A stretch of DNA of 11,933 nt. Source: Candidatus Woesearchaeota archaeon. Lineage in GTDB: Archaea; Nanobdellota; Nanobdellia; Woesearchaeales; UBA10107. A program made the translations under genes and the position numbers. Shown piece after piece: positions 7,448 through 11,933 of this stretch (positions within the stretch are counted from its first letter, which is position 1; each line of letters begins with the position of its first letter). The stretch covers positions 4,932-16,864 of the forward strand of contig DUFL01000006.1 of the NCBI GenBank assembly GCA_013331965.1. Direction: 5' to 3'. Below the pieces are notes generated by a model that saw nothing but the letters and a program-made list of their open reading frames with translations, made no database searches and had not been told where the DNA came from.

Positions 7448-7594
7448 AAAAGTTAGCATCGACTCAGCCCTTTAAGCAAGTTTATCAGAAAGCGCTGAAG
7501 CCCTGTAGGGAGCATCCCCTTTAACTCATATTCTATTGTTAGTAATTAAGCCTCGACGAGAGTGCTAACTTTGTAAATAGCGATGCTAACTTTT
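7448..7594. repeat. Inverted repeat AAAAGTTAGCATCG bounding a 147-bp element
   Basis: AAAAGTTAGCATCG at 7448-7461 is repeated exactly in inverted orientation at 7581-7594. A third, partial copy, TGCTAACTTT at 7563-7572, is a direct repeat of the right arm 21 bases away. The 5-base word TACTA lies outside both arms (7436-7440 and 7597-7601), which could be a target duplication of a small MITE-like element, though in AT-rich sequence it may be chance. No transposase is encoded in the interior. Confidence 0.6.
7465..7518. other. Hairpin-forming core inside the inverted-repeat element
   Basis: CAGCCCTTT (7465-7473) pairs with AAAGCGCTG (7489-7497) except for one C-C mismatch, leaving a 15-base loop. 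Immediately after come CCCT-GT-AGGG (7501-7510) and the overlapping alternative GGGA-GCA-TCCC (7508-7518). This local concentration of G and C in an AT-rich spacer suggests RNA structure. Strand and transcript ends are unknown, and no H/ACA, C/D, RNase P or SRP signature was recognised. Confidence 0.35.
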
Positions 7595-7621
7595 AATACT
7601 AATAATAACTTTAATAATATC

Positions 7622-8452
7622 TTATGCAGTCATTGGTACTGTTTGAGAAGTTATAGAACCAAGAACCTGTCTTACTTTCTGTTCAGGCCAGCCGCTTTGC
7701 ACAAGAGTTTGAACTATCTGCTCCTCTTCATATCCCTGAGCCAGCGCAGATTTCAGATAAGCAGTCAGTTCAAGATCTTCCTCTATTTCCGGTTTTTTTG
7801 CCCTGGTGAAAATAAGGACTGAAATAAAGATGACCAGCACAACGATTCCTGTTATGAAATAGAAAATGTACGAAGCAACAGATGCTGCTTCTCTCTCTTC
7901 TGCCGTCTTTGGATTCAATATCGCCTGAACATCTGAAGATTTCAGATGCTTCCTTAAAACATCTCCAAATTTCTCATTGAATTCCTTAGGATTTGCAAGA
8001 GTTGATCCTAAAAGAACCTGCTTTGATGGATAAAGATAGAAATTTGTCCCATCGCTTGTTGTCTTAAGCTGAGAAAGTGTCGGAACTGAATCTAATTGCT
8101 CCTTTAATTTTTCATAGCTTGGATAGAAAACAATGAAATCCTCCTTATCCTGTCCTTTGCAGTATAAGCTTGATGAACTTGTCACTGCGAGCGCTTCTCC
8201 TATTTTTATTATTTCATAGGAATATTTCGTCGTTTGGTCCATACTGACGACCAAACAAACGCTTGCTTCATCGGCATCTTTGATAAAATCAAATTTCGGA
8301 ACAGCCGCTTCAATCTGTGTGAGCAAATCCTCGCTTGTTGGGCTTAAAACCGCCCTTCCGGTAAAATCATCAGCAGAATCCATGACAAGAAGTGTTGCAA
8401 AAACGGCTATGAACAGAATTTCCCATGCCATGATTGTTTTTGCGCGTTCCAT
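7622..8452 (-). CDS. Two-helix membrane protein with C-terminal UBA-like domain, function unknown
   Basis: I do not recognise a named family for this 276-residue protein. A hydrophobic segment at 8-24 acts as signal anchor or signal peptide, followed by an extracytoplasmic-type domain of about 165 residues (30-192) with two Cys (66 and 98) that might pair. A second membrane helix spans 193-216 (SYIFYFITGIVVLVIFISVL) with a basic stop, TRAKK. The C-terminal 226-268 forms a three-helix, UBA/CUE-like module with LAQGYEEEQIVQTLVQSGWP, a pattern I associate with membrane proteins of small-genome archaea; that association is from memory. The start ATG is 15 bases after the glyS stop, so the two genes are probably one transcript. 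There is no good Shine-Dalgarno; AGTGAT at 8468-8473 is distant. Function cannot be inferred from the neighbour. Confidence 0.75.
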   Translation of the reverse strand: MERAKTIMAWEILFIAVFATLLVMDSADDFTGRAVLSPTSEDLLTQIEAAVPKFDFIKDADEASVCLVVSMDQTTKYSYEIIKIGEALAVTSSSSLYCKGQDKEDFIVFYPSYEKLKEQLDSVPTLSQLKTTSDGTNFYLYPSKQVLLGSTLANPKEFNEKFGDVLRKHLKSSDVQAILNPKTAEEREAASVASYIFYFITGIVVLVIFISVLIFTRAKKPEIEEDLELTAYLKSALAQGYEEEQIVQTLVQSGWPEQKVRQVLGSITSQTVPMTA

Positions 8453-8467
8453 CGTTTTATATTATTA

Positions 8468-9949
8468 TCACTTGAGGCTTTTAAAATCTACCTCTTTATT
8501 TATGAGCTTCCTGAGTGTTTCTCTTATGTCTTTGATTTTGATTCTTGCCTGTTCCGTTGTATCTCTATCCCTAATCGTGACATCCTTCTTTTTTATCGAA
8601 TCATAATCGACAGTTATGCAGTAAGGCGTTCCTATCTCATCCTGTCTTGCATATCTTCTCCCGATTGAGCCTGATCTGTCATACTGGACTGTAAAATCTT
8701 TTCTTAACTCATCAAATATCTCTTTTGCTAATTCAGGCTGGCCGTCCTTGTTCATCAACGGGAATACGGCAGCCTTGACCGGAGCTAATTTCGGATTGAA
8801 ATGTAACACGACATTTTCTCTTTTTTTGTCAAATTCATAAGCTTCGCAAATGACAGCCAAAAAAACCCTCTCCATCCCGAATGTCGGCTCGATGACCCTC
8901 GGAATAATTCTTTCTTTTGTCTCCTCATCGAAAATCGAAAGATCCTTTCCTGATTCTTTTATATGCTGATTTAAATCGTATTGACCGCGATTCGCATTTC
9001 CTGCTATTTCTTTTGAACCGAACGGATATAAATAATCAATATCAAAAGTAGCACTTGAGTAATGAGATAACTCATCTTTTGTATGTTCTCTAATCTTGAG
9101 ATTATTCATGCTTAATCCCAGTTCTAAAAACCATCTGATTTGCTCTGCGAGCCAGTAACCATGCCACTCATCTAATCTATTTGCTTTTATCATTTCCGCA
9201 ATACTTGTTGATTTTAATTCTATTTTTCCTTTTCCAAGAGCTTCCTTCATCTGCGTTTCCGCGTTCAATAATGGAATTTTCAAGTTGAGGTGATCTTTTT
9301 CCAGGATATCGCATTTCATCATCTTAGGATGGATGAAAAATTCAAATTCCCCTATGTTAAATTCCCTGCTTCTGAACAAAAAGTCCCTCGGAGCAATCTC
9401 ATTCCTGAAGCATCTTCCGACCTGCAATATTCCAAACGGAAGCTTTACTCTGTTTGTATCGACTATGCTCTTGAAATCTAGGAACATTCCCTGCGCGGTT
9501 TCTCCCCTTAGATATGCATCAACAGAATCCAAAGCTCCTATCTTTGTCCTGAACATCAAAGAGAATTCTCCCAGCACATTATATTCTCCGCCGCACTTTT
9601 CGCACTTTATCCTGCCGACTTCGCTTTTATCTATTTTTGTTGAGTGTTTGCATTTTTTGCAGACAACTGCTACATCCGAGAAGCTCGCAATGTGTCCTGA
9701 TGCTTTCCATGTTCTTGGATGAGAAATGACGCTTGCTTCCATGCCGAGCATATCATCTCTTGACTGAACAAAAAATTTCCAGAAGCTTGCCTTAAGATTA
9801 TTGAATAATTCAACACCCAAAGGCCCAAAATCCCAAAATCCTGCTACCCCGCCATATATTTCAGAAGAAGGATATACAAAGCCCTTCTTCTTGCAGAAAA
9901 CTGCAATTTCGTCTGTCGTTAGTTTAGCAGGACTGCTTGTCGTCTCCAT
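8468..9949 (-). CDS. glyS: Glycyl-tRNA synthetase (class II, archaeal/eukaryotic homodimer type)
   Basis: The enzyme charges tRNA-Gly with glycine using ATP in the cytoplasm. The 493 residues show the class IIa order: an N-terminal substrate-site region with FWDFGPLGVELFNNLK (38-53) and KASGHIASFSD (82-92), a zinc ribbon with Cys97, Cys100, Cys116 and Cys119, then LMFRTKIG and YLRGETAQGMFLDFK (146-160). Motif 2 is GRCFRNEIAPRD (178-189) and motif 3 is EPTFGMERVFLAV (354-366). An anticodon-binding domain spans about 388-485 (LAPVKAAVFPLM, then YARQDEIGTPYCITVDYD). It is shorter than many archaeal GlyRS (about 570), mostly through a compact insertion region between motifs 2 and 3. The ATG at 9949 has AGGTG seven bases before it. 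It heads a probable two-gene transcript with the downstream membrane protein. Confidence 0.97.
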   Translation of the reverse strand: METTSSPAKLTTDEIAVFCKKKGFVYPSSEIYGGVAGFWDFGPLGVELFNNLKASFWKFFVQSRDDMLGMEASVISHPRTWKASGHIASFSDVAVVCKKCKHSTKIDKSEVGRIKCEKCGGEYNVLGEFSLMFRTKIGALDSVDAYLRGETAQGMFLDFKSIVDTNRVKLPFGILQVGRCFRNEIAPRDFLFRSREFNIGEFEFFIHPKMMKCDILEKDHLNLKIPLLNAETQMKEALGKGKIELKSTSIAEMIKANRLDEWHGYWLAEQIRWFLELGLSMNNLKIREHTKDELSHYSSATFDIDYLYPFGSKEIAGNANRGQYDLNQHIKESGKDLSIFDEETKERIIPRVIEPTFGMERVFLAVICEAYEFDKKRENVVLHFNPKLAPVKAAVFPLMNKDGQPELAKEIFDELRKDFTVQYDRSGSIGRRYARQDEIGTPYCITVDYDSIKKKDVTIRDRDTTEQARIKIKDIRETLRKLINKEVDFKSLK

Positions 9950-9956
9950 TTATAAA

Positions 9957-9961
9957 CACCT
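9957..9961 (-). promoter_or_regulatory. Shine-Dalgarno AGGTG of glyS
   Basis: The minus strand reads AGGTG, then seven bases, then ATG. It is a direct complement of the archaeal 16S 3' end and is the clearest ribosome-binding site in the window, fixing the glyS start at 9949. Confidence 0.75.
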
Positions 9962-9983
9962 ATACTAAGAAATATGGCTTTTG

Positions 9984-10008
9984 TTTATATAGTTTTTCTA
10001 TTGAAAAA
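9984..10008 (-). promoter_or_regulatory. glyS promoter: TATA box with TTTTTC/GAAAAA inverted repeat
   Basis: The minus strand reads TTTTTC-AATA-GAAAAA, then C, then TATATAAA (9991-9984). The bases 9984-9999 are identical to the ssb promoter. A start about 25 bases downstream of the TATA box would fall near 9961, giving a leader of about 12 bases that begins at the AGGTG ribosome-binding site. The T5 tract lies 28-33 bases past the rfcL stop and may also terminate rfcL transcription. Confidence 0.7.
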
Positions 10009-10036
10009 CGTAATCATGACTTTGTCAGACTGTACT

Positions 10037-11236
10037 TTATCTACCCAGCCATTCTACTTCTTCATCAATTAATCCTAGCTCTTCTGCTATTCTGCTGCCT
10101 TGCTCCTTGTTGTTTTTGAATATCATCTGAAGATAAGGGACTGTGCTTTTGACTGTTTCTTTCACAGAACTGTGCAGTTTTTCGTGTATCTTCTCTGCTA
10201 TAGCTTTCCTTTTTGCATATTTCTGGTTTGCCATCCACAATTTGAGTATTCTCATAGTCGGCTTGTACTGGACAAAATCCGTATATTTCTCATCTTTTGA
10301 AACAGCAATTCCTCCGGAAAGGAAATTATTAATATAAGCCAGGAATCTCCAGTGCTGCCACCTTCTTATTCTCCTGTTGAAAATGTCCGCCATCGAAACA
10401 TAATGATATGCTCTTGCCAAATCTGCTGCATTCTTATATTCATAAGGAAGGTTTTCATCAATCCATAAACGCAGTTCGTTTAAATCATCATCAACATTCT
10501 CAAAAGCGCTTAATGCAACCTTCAGGTCCGTTGATTTGAAAACCTTAACAAGCGCCTGAGGGATTGATTCCTGCTTGTTTCTTTGCGATAAAGCAAGAAT
10601 GTCCTCCTTAAGTATTTTTTTATGGACGGATATTGTCTGCAGATCGGTAATGGCCGCCCTGATATCTCCGCCGGATTCTCTCGCCAGCTGCTTTATATCA
10701 GGTTCAACAAAACTTATTTTTTCCTTATCGCAGATATCATTCAAAAGATTGTAAATAGATTCAACATCTATTTTGCTGAATTCAATCATCAATGATTTTT
10801 TTCTCAGAGCTGAAAACTTGCTCTCAAAAACATCAACTGCAGTGCAGATTACCGGAAAAGGAGATTCATCTATGATTCTTATTAATTCTGGAATTCCTCC
10901 TCTGTCTGCTGTTCCGCTTAAACCATCTACTTCATCAACTAAAATGATTTTTCCTTTTGAAAATAAGCTCATTTGTTTTGAAGCTGAGCCAATTATCGAC
11001 TGCATCCCCTCTGCATTCCTGAAATCTGATGCATTAACCTCAACCAGCTCCAAACCCAATTCATTCGCCAAAGCGTAAACAGAGCTTGTTTTTCCTGAAC
11101 CCGTAGGCCCATAAAGAATCGCAGATCTCTTGGAGTTTGACTTGATAAAACCTGACAGCGCTCTGACTGCCGCATCCTGTCCTTTAATATCTTTTAATAT
11201 TTTCGGTGCGTATTTTTCAATAAATAGTTTTTCCAT
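10037..11236 (-). CDS. rfcL: Replication factor C large subunit (clamp loader)
   Basis: RfcL with the small subunit loads the PCNA sliding clamp onto primed DNA using ATP. The 399-residue protein begins MEKLFIEKYAPK, the usual clamp-loader opening. AAA+ motifs: Walker A GPTGSGKT (43-50), Walker B IILVDEVDG (97-105), sensor 2 region GGDIRAAITDLQ (189-200). The sensor 1 position reads CTAVD (131-135), where archaeal RfcL normally has Asn (TAND), so Val134 replaces the polar sensor. The helical lid and collar follow (about 200-380). It is shorter than typical archaeal RfcL (about 480-500) and ends EEVEWLGR with no recognisable C-terminal PCNA-interacting (PIP) motif. The ATG lies 6 bases after the stop of the lipoprotein gene, with AGTGAT overlapping that stop as a ribosome-binding site, so the two are probably co-transcribed. 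Confidence 0.93.
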   Translation of the reverse strand: MEKLFIEKYAPKILKDIKGQDAAVRALSGFIKSNSKRSAILYGPTGSGKTSSVYALANELGLELVEVNASDFRNAEGMQSIIGSASKQMSLFSKGKIILVDEVDGLSGTADRGGIPELIRIIDESPFPVICTAVDVFESKFSALRKKSLMIEFSKIDVESIYNLLNDICDKEKISFVEPDIKQLARESGGDIRAAITDLQTISVHKKILKEDILALSQRNKQESIPQALVKVFKSTDLKVALSAFENVDDDLNELRLWIDENLPYEYKNAADLARAYHYVSMADIFNRRIRRWQHWRFLAYINNFLSGGIAVSKDEKYTDFVQYKPTMRILKLWMANQKYAKRKAIAEKIHEKLHSSVKETVKSTVPYLQMIFKNNKEQGSRIAEELGLIDEEVEWLGR

Positions 11237-11242
11237 AATTAA

Positions 11243-11755
11243 TCACTTTGCGTTTCTGAATATGATATGGCATTCAGCTTTTTGCTCCGCTGTCCATAAT
11301 TGGGAGCAGATCTCTTTTTCGTCTAATTCTGCCAGATTGATTCTGCTGTAACAGTCTTTTCTGGTTTCATCAAAGATTATATTTGCGCATATCACCGGGT
11401 CTTGTTTTGAAACAGCTGCTGCGTGATAGCATGAATCTCTCCATGCATCGACAGTCAATTTGACGCATATATTCTGATTTTGAGTTGAAGCTGCGACATC
11501 AGCATAACACTTGATTTTCAGATCAAAATCTGAGAATTGGTCGCACACTGAAACATCTTTTTTTGTAATAAGCACGTCATTCAGACAAACATCTCTTTGC
11601 CCGCTGTCCCATATGGCTGAACAATTGATTGGGACTATATTTACAATCACTTTTCCCCGATTATTAAGGGCTGGACTGGATCTCTGTCCTGACTGTACAC
11701 ATCCTGCTACGATAACTGCCAGTAATAAAACAACAACCCCCCATTTCATGTTCAT
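11243..11755 (-). CDS. Putative lipoprotein made of five Cys-x11-Cys repeats
   Basis: The 170-residue product has a signal sequence (KWGVVVLLLAVIVAGC) with a lipobox-like VAGC ending at Cys19, so it is probably a membrane-anchored, surface-exposed lipoprotein. The mature part is five tandem repeats of 26 residues: Cys pairs at 45/57, 71/83, 97/109, 123/135 and 150/162, each pair exactly 12 apart, with pattern C-x(9)-[RK]-x-x-C-[YLH] and helix-like spacing. The pairs probably form disulfides in short helical hairpins. I do not recognise a named family. The most upstream start is ATG 11755; ATG 11749 (MKWGVVV) is equally plausible and lies about 27 bases after the centre of an ATTAATAAAT box, fitting a leaderless start. 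rfcL begins 6 bases after its stop, an unexpected pairing of surface protein and clamp loader. Confidence 0.8.
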   Translation of the reverse strand: MNMKWGVVVLLLAVIVAGCVQSGQRSSPALNNRGKVIVNIVPINCSAIWDSGQRDVCLNDVLITKKDVSVCDQFSDFDLKIKCYADVAASTQNQNICVKLTVDAWRDSCYHAAAVSKQDPVICANIIFDETRKDCYSRINLAELDEKEICSQLWTAEQKAECHIIFRNAK

Positions 11756-11770
11756 TAGACATCAAACTGC

Positions 11771-11782
11771 ATTTATTAATTT
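11771..11782 (-). promoter_or_regulatory. Possible TATA box of the lipoprotein-rfcL operon
   Basis: The minus strand reads TAAATTAATAAAT, AT-rich and about 27 bases before ATG 11749 or 21 before ATG 11755. Upstream is a purine-rich AAAG that could serve as BRE. It is a weaker match than the ssb and glyS promoters. Confidence 0.4.
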
Positions 11783-11793
11783 AACTAAAAGAA

Positions 11794-11824
11794 GGACTCT
11801 GCCTCGAAAGTCAAGGACACTGCC
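11794..11824. repeat. Short direct repeat GGACWCTGCC
   Basis: GGACTCTGCC at 11794-11803 recurs as GGACACTGCC at 11815-11824, 21 bases apart (two helical turns). It lies upstream of the lipoprotein promoter and could be a pair of regulator sites, or chance. Confidence 0.3.
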
Positions 11825-11857
11825 ATTCACCGAGCGATATTTATTGAAGAATAAACA

Positions 11858-11933
11858 GAGCTGAGAGGGAGGGTTCAACAGCTTGGCTGTGCACAGCTCT
11901 GCCTTGCAGAGATTGTGCCTACGGAGCTTCAGC
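11858..11933 (+). ncRNA. Possible structured RNA running off the window edge
   Basis: These 76 bases are about 58% G+C, well above the AT-rich surroundings, and are rich in pairing: a 12-bp palindrome GCTGTGCACAGC (11886-11897), a perfect hairpin CTCTGC-CTT-GCAGAG (11897-11911), and GCTGA (11860-11864) opposite TCAGC (11929-11933). An ATATTTATT box at 11838-11846 lies about 25 bases before this stretch on the plus strand. No start codon or convincing frame is present on the plus strand. GC islands in AT-rich archaeal genomes are often stable RNAs. I could not match it to SRP, RNase P, 5S or rRNA, and strand is uncertain; it may be the end of a gene outside the window. Confidence 0.3.

Larger units (their letters stand above)
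7367..7621. other. Gene-free region rich in inverted repeats
   Basis: No convincing reading frame lies here on either strand. The first ~45 bases hold an 8-bp palindrome CCGGCCGG (7411-7418). From 7425 onward the stretch is packed with inverted and direct repeats listed separately: a TTCGTA/TACGAA hairpin, an AAAAGTTAGCATCG inverted pair, a CAGCCCTTT/AAAGCGCTG stem and small hairpins at 7501-7518. It separates the end of the UBA-tailed membrane protein gene from the ssb promoter. Its density of pairing suggests a structured RNA or a small non-autonomous mobile element. Confidence 0.6.

Noticed and set aside
7465..7518. Known small RNA (C/D box, H/ACA, SRP, RNase P)
   Set aside because: No RUGAUGA/CUGA pair, no ACA tail and no family-specific conserved segment could be found on either strand.
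7447..7620. CRISPR array
   Set aside because: The repeats are inverted or too short and irregular, with no unit of 23 or more bases at even spacing.
11511..11864. 117-residue plus-strand frame over the lipoprotein gene
   Set aside because: It is antisense to the Cys-repeat gene, whose exact 26-residue periodicity shows which frame is real.
11763..11932. Open minus-strand frame entering from the right edge (about 56 residues)
   Set aside because: It overlaps the promoter region of the lipoprotein gene and the GC-rich hairpins, and the translation shows no recognisable motif; the 3' end of a gene outside the window cannot be fully excluded.

Overview
The window is an AT-rich piece of an archaeal chromosome. 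The archaeal evidence is direct: an archaeal/eukaryotic-type replication factor C large subunit, a zinc-ribbon glycyl-tRNA synthetase, an OB-fold SSB of the crenarchaeal (SsoSSB-like) type, a GspE/VirB11-family ATPase paired with a FlaJ/TadC-like membrane protein, a tRNA-Phe without encoded CCA, and BRE/TATA promoters placed for leaderless or short-leader transcripts. The short RfcL, the very tight gene packing and the small membrane proteins of unknown function fit a DPANN archaeon (Woesearchaeota/Pacearchaeota-like). That placement is inference; no taxonomic marker was tested.

Left part (1-6144, + strand): an intergenic stretch with several TATA-like boxes leads into a two-gene operon. The first gene is a secretion/pilus-type ATPase interrupted by a 515-residue LAGLIDADG intein placed inside its catalytic Asp-box. 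The second, overlapping it by one base (TAATG), is a nine-helix membrane platform protein with tandem T2SSF domains. Together they would form the motor and membrane base of a type IV pilus-like machine; no pilin or prepilin peptidase gene is visible here.

Middle (6119-7621, - strand): the operon meets, tail to tail, a broken C39-like peptidase gene (one-base frameshift in an A6 tract and Tyr at the catalytic Cys position). Upstream of that lie tRNA-Phe(GAA) and, 13 bases before it, an SSB gene with an acidic tail ending in Tyr-Phe. The roughly 250 bp upstream of the SSB promoter contains no gene but is dense in inverted repeats (7425-7601) that no annotated gene explains.

Right part (7622-11933, - strand): two operon-like pairs. 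glyS is followed 15 bases later by a two-helix membrane protein with a UBA-like tail. A Cys-repeat lipoprotein gene is followed 6 bases later by rfcL. The glyS and ssb promoters share an identical 16-bp TATA block with the same TTTTTC/GAAAAA inverted repeat. The last ~75 bases are unusually GC-rich and hairpin-rich and may be the edge of a structured RNA gene.

The strongest items for a second look are the intein in the ATPase active site, the perfectly periodic Cys-x11-Cys lipoprotein next to rfcL, the SSB acidic/aromatic tail, the inverted-repeat island at 7425-7601, and the decayed C39 gene.
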